Origin: Solen grandis
Lineage: Eukaryota > Mollusca > Bivalvia > Adapedonta > Solenidae
Assembly (NCBI GenBank): GCA_021229015.1
Contig: CM037788.1
Span: forward strand, 47,407,520 to 47,471,519
DNA length: 64,000 nucleotides
Direction of reading: 5' to 3'
The translations under genes and the position numbers were made by a program. Positions 47,605-60,982 of the stretch are shown piece by piece. Each line of letters starts with the position of its first letter. The first letter of the stretch is position 1. The notes beneath the pieces were generated by a model. The model saw only the letters and a program-made list of their open reading frames with translations. It made no database searches and was not told where the DNA came from.

Positions 47605-50143
47605 GGTGTCTTCCCAACTGTCCCACTTTTATATAAAACAGTAAAAATCAAGGTGGGACAGTTGGGAATCATGCTTAATTGGATAACAATAGACTGTCAT
47701 GGATGAGTGACTATAGTCTTTACCTAAATGGATGGAATATTTCAGTGCAATTATTTGTCTTATTGTCTTATATTATTAAGAGCAATTTGCAATAGTATTT
47801 ATGGTTAGTAATATATTGCATTAGTATTTATAATAAGTTATATGCTATTAGCAAAATTATTTATAATAAGTATTTATAATACTTATTATGTTTTAGGATG
47901 TTGTCAGTATTCTCTCTCTCTCTCTCTGAAATGAAGAAAACAAACTCTTTATGTTTTCATATATTTATTATTTTTATTTCATGTGTCATGAACAAATCAA
48001 ATAAAGACAGGGCTATATTCGGATGTGGTACAATTTATTGTATTTTGTTTTAATTTGAAAACAAGCATTTCATTTAAACAACTGTGACATTCCACCCTAC
48101 TGATCTGTTCTATACAGAGTTACTCGTCAAACCGAATCAAATGCGATGCACAATCGGCATACTCCATCACAGTGATTTCTTCAGCCATGTACTTGTGTTT
48201 CAGGGCAGACAGTCTCTGTTCAAGTTGTCGGTATTTCCTCCTCTTCTTTTCTCTCACTCCTCCGGCACTGTGCTGAAGAATTTTGATAGCATTGGCAGCT
48301 TCAATCCTTTGTATTGTTTCCAAGAACTTGTAAATGTTCGGATGTGACTGTCTCATACTTTTCTTTAGTTTGTTGTGCCAGCCTTCCAAGTTGTTTGTTG
48401 TTCTTGGTCCTTCTGTCTCGAAATGGTTCCAGTTGTCCTTGTCTCCCTCAACCCAATGTTCAGTGACATAGTCTGTGAACCTTGAAACATCCACTGGAAT
48501 CTCTGCATTTTCAGCATCCGTCAGTGCGACAAACCACACATCTTCAACATGTTGTATGGGGACTAGAGGCAGAACTGCAGCTCTTCTTCCTAGTTTCTTA
48601 AAGTCCTCATTCTCAGAATACAGTCCAACTAAGCCAAGCTTCTGTATCTTCCGCCAAACACACTGTGTGTAATGAAAAAAACACCCTTTCACATTCACAT
48701 TTGGAAACACTCTGCGAGCTGCCTGCTTGGTTGCTGCCTCAAAGTCTATCAGGAGTGTGTCTGGTCCCAGTTCCATTCCTATTTCCCTGCATTTCTGTTG
48801 AAGATGTTGAAAAAGTCTGCAGTAAATCCTTTCACTTTATCCAGGCAGAAGGGCAAACACTAACGGATACATGTGTCCATCAATATATCCATGGAGTGTG
48901 TAGACCTGGCTGAATATGTCTGGGCACACATAAAATGTTCCGTCTCCATATATGGTTGGGTTCTGTGCCAGATGCTGGAGATTTGTTCTTGTAGCAAAAA
49001 TCAGCATCCTGTTGTCATTCTCTGCCTCATCAACCAGTAGGAACTGCTCACCAGTGTGCGTTTCAGTCCATTTTCCATCCAAATCTATGTCACTCCTGGA
49101 CTTTGGTATCCCCGGTCTCAATGCACCTCTTTCCCTGTATAGAGATGACTTGGTGGAGGGGAAGGTTGGTAATCCTTTGCAGACTTGTTCTGCATCTTCG
49201 TCCCATTCTCTGTCTCTCAGACTGGATATGACTTCTTCATATATTGACGGAATCGGCGTGGTTTCTTCGCGTGCCCTCTTTCGCATGAGTTGATTTATTT
49301 CATGGCGCTTCAGTTCCATGTGTTCGGCTGCATGATTATGGGTATTGGTCACAGAAACTGGAATGTTGTCAGCTGTTGTGATTTTAGCAGAACAGGTTCG
49401 GACATGACAGACCCAGTACACCCTTGTTGGTTTTCGGTTTTTGACCTGGTATCTGAATCCATTGTAAACCAGACTATCACCACCACGTTGGTTCTTGACA
49501 AACTGCACACTCACTTGTGCATTTGCCATTTTAGCTTATAATTTCAGACGATGTTACTTAGTGAAATTTTACTATCAAATGAAGACATTTACATCAGAAT
49601 GTAAATATATTGTATCTGATACAGTTCAGTTCATTAATGAGATATCACAGTTTGAAAGTCACAATAAATTGATAACCAAAAATGTTAATTACTTCAAATC
49701 AAATTGTTTACCTTAAGTAGTAAACTGCTAGATCAAAGGACTTGTTTGTATTTCTTAATCCAATCACTTAGCAATATATACAGGATAAATGGACTTTAGT
49801 TGGACCAATCAATTAACACAATTTAAAGAAAAAAGAGCTATGATATTTTAATTAAATTTAAATACAATTAATTTAGTAACCCTAATTAATGGACCTTAAT
49901 AAACACATTTTATAAAGAAATAATACAATATAACTAAAACATGAAATTTTACCTCTTAAAATACAAAATCAAAAAAAAAATCAGAAACAAAATCAGATAA
50001 TACAACTTCAATTCATTTTAATGTGTTGTAGTTTGAAATAGATTATAATCCCTTATCAAAACACACCCAGCAAGGTGCTAAAAATCTTGAGTGGGACAGT
50101 TGGGAAACAAAATATCAAAAAGTGGGACAGTTGGGCATAAACC
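47605..50143 (-). mobile_element. Complete Mutator-like (MULE) DNA transposon, 2539 bp
   Basis: Flanked by an exact 8-bp duplication ATCTCGCA (47597-47604, 50144-50151). Left end GGTGTCTTCCCAACTGTCCC, right end in reverse GGTTTATGCCCAACTGTCCC; from CCCAACTG onward the terminal inverted repeat is exact for 18 bp. A second GTGGGACAGTTGGGA motif sits inside each end (47653 and 50091). One transposase frame on the minus strand (49529-48120) carries FLYWCH and MULE domains. TSD, TIR and protein together are diagnostic. The insertion lies in the window's repeat-rich half. Confidence 0.92.
48120..49529 (-). pseudogene. MULE transposase with FLYWCH zinc finger, one in-frame stop
   Basis: 470 codons in one frame from ATG 49529 to TAA 48120-48122, interrupted by a single TAA at 48837-48839 (codon 231). 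N-terminal FLYWCH finger (about 8-68) with Cys41, Cys46, His64, His66; MULE transposase with Asp196 in YGDGTF, Asp262 in LLIDFE, the CFFHY motif, and Glu382 in TNNLEGWH, giving the DDE triad. Family knowledge: cut-and-paste transposase binding the terminal repeats. The stop follows PLVFALLPG, where family members usually have Lys, so a single-base AAA to TAA change is likely. No frameshift, so decay is very recent, or the stop is a sequencing or allelic difference. Confidence 0.9.
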
Positions 50144-50151
50144 ATCTCGCA
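50144..50151 (+). repeat. 8-bp target-site duplication of the MULE, right
   Basis: ATCTCGCA, identical to 47597-47604. Confidence 0.85.
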
Positions 50152-50671
50152 TACCTAGAACTAATGTCTTGAAATATGTGTAACTTCAATAAAAACAGCA
50201 AACACGACATTTTTTAATACATCCGTGGAATAAAAGGGACATAATTTACGGAATTGGTCACACTTAAAACAAGTTATTAGTACCTTCCTTAGAGAGACAT
50301 TGTGTTGTAAATTGTATGATTTTGGAATAGCAGTTACTATTGCTCATATACAATTTGGCGGTTTCTGGGGTGAGATTAAGTACGGATTGATATTAATCAT
50401 TTTGGGTTCTTTCAAATTTGTATATCTTTTTGATGTATATGTTCAGTCCATTATTTTTGGACCCAGTTAAATCTATGTATGTACAGTGTAAGAGCTTACG
50501 GCATGAAAATGTGCGACCGTCGCAAATCCGCAAAGTTCACAAAATAAATCCATCAGTGTAAGTGTTGCATTTAATATGAGTACAACCCGTAAAGCTGAAT
50601 TATTAATTTACGACCTGTAACTTACCTATACAACTTTCTGTTCTGTCATTGGTTTGTTTAGGCGACCCTCC

Positions 50672-50822
50672 ATAAAGTTGTATTTGTGACAGATGTAAAC
50701 ATACAATTATATTTGTGGCAGATGTAAACATACAATTATATTTGTGACAGATGTAAACATACAATTATATTTGTGACAGATGTAAACATACAATTATATT
50801 TGTGGCAGATGTAAACATACAG
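50672..50822 (+). repeat. 29-bp minisatellite, about five units
   Basis: Unit around GTGACAGATGTAAACATACA, spaced 29 bp, leading directly into the related 33-bp array. Confidence 0.85.
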
Positions 50823-52330
50823 TTATATTTGTAACAGATGCGACAATAAATACAGTTGCATTTGTAACAGATGCGACCATAAATACAGTTGTATTTGTAA
50901 CAGATGCGACCATAAATACAGTTGCATTTTAAACAGATGCGACCATAAATACAGTTGTAATTGTACCAGATGCGACCATAAATACAGTTGCATTTGTAAC
51001 AGATGCGACCATAAATACAGTTGCATTTGTAACAGATGCGACCATAAATACAGTTGCATTTGTAACAGATGCGACCATAAATACAGTTGTATTTGTATCA
51101 GATGCGACCATAAATACAGTTGCATTTGAAACAGATGCGACCATAAATACAGTTGTATTTGTAACAAATGCGACCATAAATACACTTGCATTTGTAACAG
51201 ATGCGACCATAAATACAGTTGTATTTGTACCAGATGCGACCATAAATTCAGTTGCATTTGTAACAGATGCGACCATAAATACAGTTGTATTTGTAACAGA
51301 TGCGACCATAAATACAGTTGCATTTTAAACAGATGCGACCATAAATACAGTTGTAATTGTACCAGATGCGATCATAAATACAGTTGCATTTGTAACAGAT
51401 GCGATCATAAAAACAGTTGCATTTGTAACAGATGCGACCATAAATACACTTGCATTTGTAACAGATGCGACCATAAATACATTGCATTTGTAACAGATGC
51501 GACCATAAATACAGTTGTATTTGTAACAGATGCGACCATAAATACAGTTGCATTTGTAATAGATTCAAACATAAATACAGTTCTATACAGTTGTAATCGT
51601 GACATATGCAGACATGAATACAATACATCGCTTCTACGCAGTTGTTTTTGTAACAGATGCGACAATAAATACAGTTGCATTTGTAAGACATGCGACCATA
51701 AATACAGTTGCATTTGTAAGAGATGCGACCATAAATACAGTTGCATTTGTAACAGATGCGACCATAAATACAGTTGCATTTGTAACAGATGCGACCATAA
51801 ATACAGTTGCATTTAAAACAGATGCGACCATAAATACAGTTGTATTTGTAACAGATGCGACCATAAATACAGTTGCATTTGTAAAAAGATGCGACCATAA
51901 ATACAGTTGCATTTGTAACAGATGCGACCATAAATACAGTTGCATTTGTAAGAGATGCGACCATAAATACAGTTGTATTTGTAACAGATGCGACCATAAA
52001 TACAGTTGTATTTGTAACAGATGCGACCATAAATACAGTTGCATTTGAAACAGATTCAAACATAAATACAGTTCTATACAGTTGTAATCGTAGAATACAT
52101 TCGTATTTAACATAAATACTGTTGCATTTGTAACAGATGCGACCATAAATACAGTTGCATTTTTAACAGATGCGACCATAAATAAAGTTGCGTTTGTAAC
52201 AAATGCGACCATAAATACAGATATATTTGTAACAGATTCAAACATAAATACAGTTCTATACGGTTGTAATCGTGACATATGCAGACATGAATACAGTTCT
52301 CAGTTGTATTTGTAACAGATGCAGACATAT
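50823..52330 (+). repeat. 33-bp minisatellite, about 45 units
   Basis: Unit GCGACCATAAATACAGTTGC followed by ATTTGTAACAGAT with C/T and GTA/GCA variants. 33 is a multiple of three, so all frames stay open and yield 11-residue repeat open frames on both strands (for example 51248-52063 minus, 51599-52048 plus). Broken locally by CATAAATACAGTTCTATACAG spacers near 51570, 52060 and 52240. Confidence 0.92.
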
Positions 52331-52849
52331 GGAACCAGTATAGATGGATAATTTCCATTTACATGTAGTAACAAATTAGATATATTCCTACCCATACATG
52401 TTTCATCAAAGTGTTGTATGCCTATGACCACCTGGCCATTGACCTCAGCTGATGTAACTAAATGTCTCACCATTGCCAGGCGATTCCTACCATACATCAT
52501 TATACGTTTGCAATTTTACAACCAAACATCTAAATTTGTAATGTTAAAACTACGTTCTTCACCGAGTCGCTGGTTTTCGTATATGTCAAAAAATTACATA
52601 CGATGCTTGAAACTTTTTCACCAACATGGTTCGATTAAGTCCAGTTTTGTCTTGTTTTATCGAAGTACCGGCAGTTTACACGTGTAGTCTGGATCATTTG
52701 TAAGTTCAAGTTGCATTTTTGCACTTGGCTGCTGCCATTGCTTTCTCGTTCAAAAAGTTTATGTATTTAGTATATTTTCTGTTTCTTTTTGTCTCTTTTT
52801 GTTTTCATTTTTTTATACGTGCATATCATTATATATTATATTACTACAT
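52331..52849. other. Gap between minisatellites, possible exon-like stretch on minus strand
   Basis: Codon-like sequence on the minus strand, about 52493-52391 (RNRLAMVRHLVTSAEVNGQ, then VVIGIQHFDETCMG), ends at a possible donor GG|GTAGGA. No protein family recognised; it may be an exon of the receptor's upstream part or another gene. The rest is unremarkable AT-rich sequence. Confidence 0.2.
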
Positions 52850-53800
52850 AGTACGAAGTGTGATGTGTCAGGTGTAACTATAAACGTAGTGTGATGTGTC
52901 GGCTGTAACTATACAACGTAGTGTGATGTGTCGTGTGTAACTATAAACGCAGTGTGATGTGTCGGGTGTAACTATACAACGTAGTATGATGTGTCGGCTG
53001 TAACTATACGACGTATATGTCGGCTGTAACTATAAACGTAGTGTGATGTGTCAGGTGTAACTATAAACGTAGTGTGATGTGTCGGCTGTAACTATACGAC
53101 GTATATGTCGGCTGTAACTATACGACGTAGTGTGATGTGTTAGGTGTAACTATGCGACGTAGTGTGATGTGTCGTGTGTAACTATACGACGAAGTGTGAT
53201 GTGTCGTGTGTAACTATACGACGTAGTGTGATGTGTCAGGTGTAACTATACGACGTAGTGTGATGTGTCGGGTGTAACTATACGACGTAGTGTGATGTGT
53301 CGGGTGTAACTATACGACGAAGTGTGATGTGTCGGGTGTAACTATACGACGAAGTGTGATGTGTCGTGTGTAACTATACGACGTAGTGTGATGTGTCAGG
53401 TGTAACTATACGACGAAGTGTTATGTTTCGAGTGTAACTATACGACGTAATGTGATGTTTGGGGTGTAACTATACGACTTAGTGTGATGTTTCGGGTGTA
53501 ACTATACGACGTAGTGTGATGTGTCGGGTGTAACTATACGACGTAGTATGATGTGTCGGATGTAACTATACAACGTAGTGTGATGTGTCGGCTGTAACTA
53601 TACAACGAACGTAGTGTGATGTGTCGATGTAACTATACGACGTAGTGTGATGTGTCGGCTGTAACTATACGACGTAGTGTGATGTGTCGGGTGTAACTAT
53701 ACGACGTAGTGTGATGTTTCGGATGTAACTATAAACGTAGTGTGATGTGTCGGCTGTAACTATACGACGTATATGATGTGTCGGGTAACTATACACATAG
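52850..53800 (+). repeat. 32-bp minisatellite, about 29 units
   Basis: Unit GTAGTGTGATGTGTCGGGTG then TAACTATACGAC with variants (AAACGTAGT, GTATATGTCGGC deletions). Confidence 0.9.
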
Positions 53801-55740
53801 TATGTAATGTGTCGGTTACATACGAAGTAAGTGTATGCGAGGGTAACTACATCGTTTGGTGATGTCTGGGGTAACTATACACATCGTATAATGTAATTGA
53901 GGTTACTACATGGGTAACTATACACATGTATAATGTATATTAGTTACTGCATTGGTAACTATACCACATCGTATAATGTATATTGAGGTTACTACATGGG
54001 GTAACTATACCACATGGTATAATGTATATTGAGGTTACTACATGGGGTAAGTATACCACATCGTATAATGTATATTGAGGTTACTACATGGGGTAACTAT
54101 ACCACATCGTATAATGTATATTGAGGTTACTACATGGGTAACTATACCACATCGTATAATGTATATTGAGGTTACTTCATGTGGTAACTATACCACATCG
54201 TATAATGTATATTGAGGTTACTACATGGGGTAACTATACCACATCGTATAATGTATATTGAGGTTACTACATGTGGTAACTATACCACATCGTATAATGT
54301 ATATTGAGGTTACTTCATGTGGTAACTATACCACATCGTATAATGTATATTGAGGTTACTTCATGTGGTAACTATACCACATCGTATAATGTTTATTGAG
54401 GTTACTACATGGGTAACTATACCACATCGTATAATGTATATTGAGGTTACTACATGTGGGTAACTATACCACATCGTATAATGTATATTGAGGTTACTAC
54501 ATGGGGTAACTATACCACATCGTATAATGTATATTGAGGTTACTACATGGGGTAACTATACCACATCGTATAATGTATATTGAGGTTACTACATGGGGTA
54601 ACTATACCACATCGTATAATGTATATTGAGGTTACTTCATGTGGTAACTATACCGCATCGTATAATGTATATTGAGGTTACTACATGGGGTAACTATACC
54701 ACATCGTATAATGTATATTGAGGTTACTACATGAGGTAACTATACCACATCGTATAATGTATATTGAGGTTACTACATGAGGTAACTATACCACATCGTA
54801 TAATGTATATTGAGGTTACTACATGAGGTAACTATACCACATCGTATAATGTATATTGAGGTTACTACATGAGGTAACTATACCACATCGTATAATGTAT
54901 ATTGAGGTTACTACATGGGGTAACTATACCACATCGTATAATGTATATTGAGGTTACTTCATGTGGTAACTATACCACATCGTATAATGTATATTGAGGT
55001 TACTACATGGGGTAAGTATACCACATCGTATAATGTATATTGAGGTTACTACATGGGGTAACTATACCACATCGTATAATGTATATAGAGGTTACTACAT
55101 GGGGTAACTATACCACATCGTATGATGTATATAGAGGTTACTACATGGGGTAAGTATACCGCATCGTATAATGTATATTGAGGTTACTACATGTGGTAAC
55201 TATACCGCAGCGTATAATGTATATAGAGGTTACTACATGGGGAAACTATACCACATCGTATAATGTATATTGAGGTTACTACATGAGGTAACTATACCAC
55301 ATCGTATAATGTATATTGAGGTTACTACATGAGGTAACTATACCACATCGTATAATGTATATTGAGGTTACTACATGAGGTAACTATACCACATCGTATA
55401 ATGTATATTGAGGTTACTACATGGGGTAACTATACCACATCGTATAATGTATATTGAGGTTACTATATGGGGTAAGTATACCACATCGTATAATGTATAT
55501 AGAGGTTACTACATGGGGTAACTATACCACATCGTATGATGTATATAGAGGTTACTACATGGGGTAAGTATACCACATCGTATAATGTATATTGAGGTTA
55601 CTTCATGGGGTAAGTATACCACATCGTGTAATGTATATTGAGATTATTACATGAGGTAACTATACCACATCGTATAATGTATATTGAGGTTACTACATGA
55701 GGTAACTATACCACATCGTATAGTATATCATGAGGTTACT
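53801..55740 (+). repeat. 46-bp minisatellite, about 41 units
   Basis: Unit GGTAACTATACCACATCGTA then TAATGTATATTGAGGTTACTACATGG. Highly homogeneous in the centre (for example GGTAAC at 54183 and 54229); shares GTAACTATAC and the (G/T)AATGT/(G)TGATGT part with the 32-bp array. Confidence 0.92.
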
Positions 55741-56170
55741 ACATGTACTAGTTTACGAAGTCACAAGATGTGTCATGGGGTATCTATAAAACGTCTTATG
55801 AAGTCTCTTGGAGTAACTATACAATGTCACATGATGTATCAAGAGGTAATTATGTGGTGTCGTTTGAAACGTCATGGAGAAAATTTACAATGTCATATAT
55901 ATCAAGGGTAACTATACGACGTGTCAAAGGGTACCTATACGACGCCGTGTGAGATATCGAAGCGCCGTTTGATGTATCGTGTAAGGTGTCATGGGGTAAG
56001 CATACGACACCGTTTGATGTGGATGTTAACTATAAGACATCGCTGTAGATGCCATAGGTAACTATGCGACGCCATGTGATTTGTCATTTGTAACAATATG
56101 TTCCCGTGTAATGTGTCGTTTGGTAAATATAAGACGTCTTGTGATGTGTCGAAGCGACGTCGTGTCGTAG
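55741..56170 (+). repeat. Degenerate edge of the 46/32-bp arrays
   Basis: Irregular copies of AACTATACGACGTC and GATGTGTCATGGGGTA motifs with variable spacing, fading into unique sequence near 56170. Confidence 0.75.
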
Positions 56171-57204
56171 GCCGGAAAACAATACTACGTCGTCTGACGA
56201 TAAAAAAAATGCTATATAAATGAATAAGGCTTATGGCGTGCGCTCATTTCCGATTTTTATATGACGTCATATGAGTTATAAAGTAAAGCGTAATTGAATA
56301 ACTGACACAATCATATATTATATCACCTTTAAAACTTCCCAGTCTAGTAAACGAGTTTGAATGGAATAAATTTTTTTTTTTTTTTTTTTTTTTGCGATAT
56401 AGCACTCGAAATGCACCTCTATTTCCTACTTATACGACACCATGTTATATTTCGGGACAGCGTCGTACAACGTCGTGAGATATAGTTTGGTGTATATATT
56501 CGTATGCCGCAGTGAGAGATACGTGAGCTAGTCATGCCGAACGTCTCGTAAAACAATCGTTTCGTTGGATTTCAGTCATTTGTAGACTATGTCTACTTGA
56601 AACAAATGAAGTGCTATCACTCTTGAGTACCACGCCGTAAACATATTCTTGTCCAGTCACACTTTCATGACACGGACTAACGAGTCCTGACAATGTCCTT
56701 TATTTGTACCGAGAACCGAACAGGTAGGTACCAGTACCACATTGTTACGACCGCGGATCAAACCCACGACCTTCCGCCCCCGATGCAGACACTCTACTTT
56801 TCGTCGACCATGCAAAACTTTTAAGGTAATCCAGTCACACGACTTGGAAGAAGACACAAACGATTTGTTAGCATTTATAATATATGTTATTTCTATTGCT
56901 ATAACTGCATTTATATTTGGCTAGCAAGCGAAACACATCCTGTTTGTTTTCATAAAGAATTTTGATGAGGTCGTCGGGTACTTTTATTATTATAGCTACT
57001 GGAGTGGTTTGGCTTATCTGCCATTATTATGAATACATCCACGTCAAATTCCAGTTGTCCGGTGCCGCGGGCAAATCGATATCATAATACGATTTTTTTT
57101 AGTAATCTCCTATACGAATTAATATACAGTTGTTGTATGAACTTGCTCAGTCTAAAACGACATCACTGAATAAACTTCAGTAAAACATTTTAGAACGGAT
57201 TCAC

Positions 57205-57243
<39 letters not shown>

Positions 57244-57540
57244 TTGATTCAGCAGCGAGCCTCCTTTCATGGATACCGATTGAGTTACTGCCCCTGATTT
57301 GCAGCACTTCAATCGACCTATATAATTGATATAAAACATCGATTATTTGCATATCTAATGCTATTTTTCACCTGAACATCATCGCATATGATAGATAACA
57401 GATAAATCTAGCAATATCGAGACAAATTCGAAGATGACACATTCAACTCTTGCAGTATTTTTGAACTTTTCACGAGTTTCTTTGTCTTGCTCCGGACCCG
57501 GCTGGTAAAATAGGGTAATATATGTGTATTGCAAATGACA
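56171..57540. other. Mixed unique sequence with SINE and microsatellite
   Basis: Contains a poly(T) run (56370-56392), a tRNA-derived SINE on minus (about 56700-56860, B-box GTGGGTTTGATCCGCGG) and a (GA)n tract (57210-57238). No gene seen. Confidence 0.5.
56700..56860 (-). mobile_element. tRNA-derived SINE
   Basis: Minus-strand GGTCGTGGGTTTGATCCGCG is a pol III B-box; the A-box region is diverged. Frames over it give GRK/RGR peptides without meaning. Confidence 0.5.
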
Positions 57541-57555
57541 TCATCCTATTTCAGA

Positions 57556-57737
57556 CCAATCAGATCGCTCAAAATAGCTCACTCCCTCGGAAAGTGCGAA
57601 GGTCACGGCTAAGGAATCAGCTGTTTGCGGCTAGTTGAGAGACAAGATGGTGGTGGATGAGGAATAGTGAAACTAAAACCAAGGAATTAAAGACATAATA
57701 ACTGGAGATTTTCATCTTTTGAATATCAAACGAGAAG
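57556..57737 (+). promoter_or_regulatory. Candidate promoter and non-coding first exon
   Basis: A CCAATCAG box (57556-57563) is followed about 90 bp later by CAAGATGGTGG (57643), close to the CAAGATGGCGGC (YY1-type) element common at animal transcription starts, and then by ACGAGAAG|GTAGGT, a strong donor at 57738. The local sequence is relatively G+C rich. The only ATG gives a six-codon frame, so the exon would be 5' UTR. Possible partner: the coding exon ending at 62511. Confidence 0.4.
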
Positions 57738-58929
57738 GTAGGTGTATCTTCTTTAGGTTTTTAATATTTAAATATGTCAGCAGGGTTTGTAATCGTGAAC
57801 TTTAGGCTTAATGCTAATGGCAGAGATAGTTAGTCCAAAATCGAGTTCAATTACTGATATACAACTTCAGATAAACCATTAATTTTGAAATAACTATAGT
57901 GTTATTTTTATATAACATGCTTGCATATTTCATGGTTAACCGTACAAATTATTATTGTAACGAAGTCATGCCGAAAAAACGTCGAAAATCGGGAACATTA
58001 CACTTTAATTTGTAAAGTTCACCTCTTTCTAGAGCCTACGGTGCTACCGGGTCGTGAATGCCCCCGCTCAAGGCTTGTGTTATATTCAATACCCGCATCA
58101 ATATGTATTACGAGCAACTTTTTTAATTTTCATTCATGATAATTTTCACAGCAAGATCATTGCTCATTTCCAAACAAGTTAAGCTTTGAATTTATTCAAT
58201 AAACATTTAAAAAAGGAATCTGATGTGTACAAAAATACAGAAATAATTATATTGACCAACGTCATAGTGTAAGAGAAATTTTAATATGTAATGAAATGTT
58301 TCATGTTTTGTAAATTTAGAAAATTGTATTTTTTTGGTTGGTTTCTCTACTTTGAAAATTAAGAAAGGATTTAACTGTGCTGCATACTTCCTTGTTTTAT
58401 TCATCTCAATTGCTGAAATAAAAATTTTGAAAATGTGAAATCCTTCATAAATTATATTTGTGTTTTCATATCTGTAAAACTATATGAACCTTTTTCATAC
58501 TGTAAGAAAATGTTAAACAGATTTCTTCTGGAATGAAAGGGAATTGTAATATTTCAGTACATAAATAACAAAGTAAAGTCATGTTTTTAAATCCTGAAAA
58601 AAAATGATGCATCCTTCCTGATTTGAAAGAACTATTAAAAATCCTATAAAGAAATCCTTTATAATTCTACTGTGCAATTTTTCTGAACCTAGAGAGATTT
58701 TTTTCTTGCAGTTTATATAAGTCTCAAGTAAATAACCAAACATCTTTGTTCTTTAGAAATAAAATCAATAAGTTTCAATTTTGTTTTTATATTTCATTTG
58801 CATTTTATGGCAATAAATATTTAGGGATTTTATATTTGAAATAATTATGTTAATAACTAAAAGATGATTAATCGTGAGCTGCATCTATAATTAAAATGAA
58901 ACTGTCTAGTTCAGTGTGTTACCTTTTAA

Positions 58930-59095
58930 ACCCAAGACAAGGTAGCTTAGTCTTGTGATAACATTCCCCTACTGCAGATCTGAAGGTTGTGGATTCAAAC
59001 CCCATTGGGGACAACGATTTTTTATGACCTAGCTTCCAAGGTGCCAAGAACTTGTCCAACCCAGGAATCATCAAAAGGGATAAGTTGTAAAATCT
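58930..59095 (+). mobile_element. tRNA-derived SINE
   Basis: A-box-like AGGTAGCTTAGTCTTGTG, B-box GGATTCAAACCCCATTGGGG, body CCAAGGTGCCAAGAACTTG; same family as 46417-46560. Confidence 0.65.
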
Positions 59096-60087
59096 TGTTT
59101 TCCAATAAAATTTAAAGAAAAAAAAAACTTAACTAGCCCAATGCTTTTAAAAAGTAATCTGTATTTGAAGAAAAAGGCTAGGCAGAGATATATTTGCAGG
59201 CCTGTATATATTAAAAACCAGTGTTCGGAGAGTCTCTCTAATGAAAGGGAATGACAAATAAGGATTAAGTTGATAGAAAAACAAAATAAAATAGGGGGGC
59301 GGGGGGCGGGGTGTCACTGACTTCTTTTTTTTCTTCATTTTATTTCACATAATTTGATACATGACTAGTAACAGGAATGATATCAAATTTGATGACTACA
59401 GAAATACATGAACTTTTTTACAAATGCTATATCTTTGACTGTTGAGGTGTGTCTAATTCAATATTCTATTCTATTCTTACAAAATGCTATACATAACAAA
59501 ATCATGAAAAATTTGCATATATAGCATAGTTGTTCTTATTAAAATACCTTAAAATCTGAAAACATTCATCTTTACAAAATCCTGTACTTGTTGTCGCTGA
59601 ATAAGTGATATTGTGACACTACAGACTATAGCTCTTTATCATAAAATTTCTCAAATTCTACTTTAAGAAATTTTCCCAAAGTTGCATAGATAGCAATTTA
59701 TGATGTTTTCTTGAAATTTAAATAGAAAAAAATGGTGTCACCGAACTAGTTTTTCCCAAATTATGGGGTTTAATACTAGGAAAAAAAAAAAAGGGCCAAA
59801 ATACACTTTATGCATCATTAAGCATTTTATCAAGTAAATTTTATCACTAATTTGATTGTAATGTTATCATATTGAGTTTGTGAAAAGCATTTAAACTTTT
59901 GTGACTTCTTTCTGGCAAATTTACTGTAGATATCAGTGGGTGAGGGGTGATCCTCATCCACAAGTGTTTCTTACAAGGCAATATTACCAAGTCTATTTCT
60001 GTTCATTATTTCATTATAAAGGAATTAAACAACATGAATAATTGTTTCCATGTAAGATTGCTTATTTCTTGACATTATTATTTGAAA

Positions 60088-60089
<2 letters not shown>

Positions 60090-60136
<47 letters not shown>
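60090..60136 (+). repeat. (TA)n(TG)n microsatellite
   Basis: About 15 TA then nine TG units. Confidence 0.95.
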
Positions 60137-60137
<1 letters not shown>

Positions 60138-60982
60138 CAGTTACGAATATAAAAAACGATGCAAAATACGAGTAAGAAAGTTAAAATACTCATCTGTAGC
60201 AAACACCTTTAATGAGAAAGAAATCCCAAAGAAAAAATAACACTCTGCAATCTAAAAATAACAGGCTGAGTCTGGAAAGGCTATTGGTGTTTTGTTGTTG
60301 TTGTTGTTGTTTTATTTTTCTCAATTTATGTCAATTTAGGAATATACTGTACTGTTAGTAATTAAAATGCATCTAGTCAAATGTTTCCAATAGATCAGTA
60401 ATATATGAAGACAGGCAATAAGTTGGTGTGTGTGACAGATTGTGGACAGTGAATTATTGGATGGGTGATTAGATCAATTGCCTTGACCTCATTAAGGTTA
60501 CTGATAGGGCAGTGATGGGTTCTTGTATCTAATTATAATTAATGAATAGAGGATGAGGTCATTGGTTGATGGGTTGAATCTATTGGGAATCAGAAGAGAT
60601 AAGAAATCAGAAATAGGACAGCAGTTTATTTTGCCCCCTAGAGAGCCTGGATGGATATGTATTAATGGAGAGATGATGGTTTGTTGTGTTAGATGCTGCA
60701 TTATGGGACTGAGAGGTAGGTTACTAGATATTTCCCTGGGTCATTTTGTACAGTAACTAATGTTAAACTAATGGGTTGTTAAAGGATATCAAGTTGATAG
60801 ATTAACATTATTTCTGTGATCAAGCTAGTTTTATGCCAAGCTAGTGCTTTGTAATAAATTGTATCCAACAGTGTTAAAAAAGAATCTTGTGGGATAAATA
60901 AATAATGGCAATGTTTCCTTTGTGTTGATACATTGTCTGAAAATTAAATGGTTCTCTCTTCGGTCTGAATTAGTGGTGGTAA

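Noticed and set aside
50823..52278. Several 120-270 aa open frames with 11-residue repeats on both strands
   Set aside because: All arise from the 33-bp minisatellite; both strands and several frames are open, no start context or domain.
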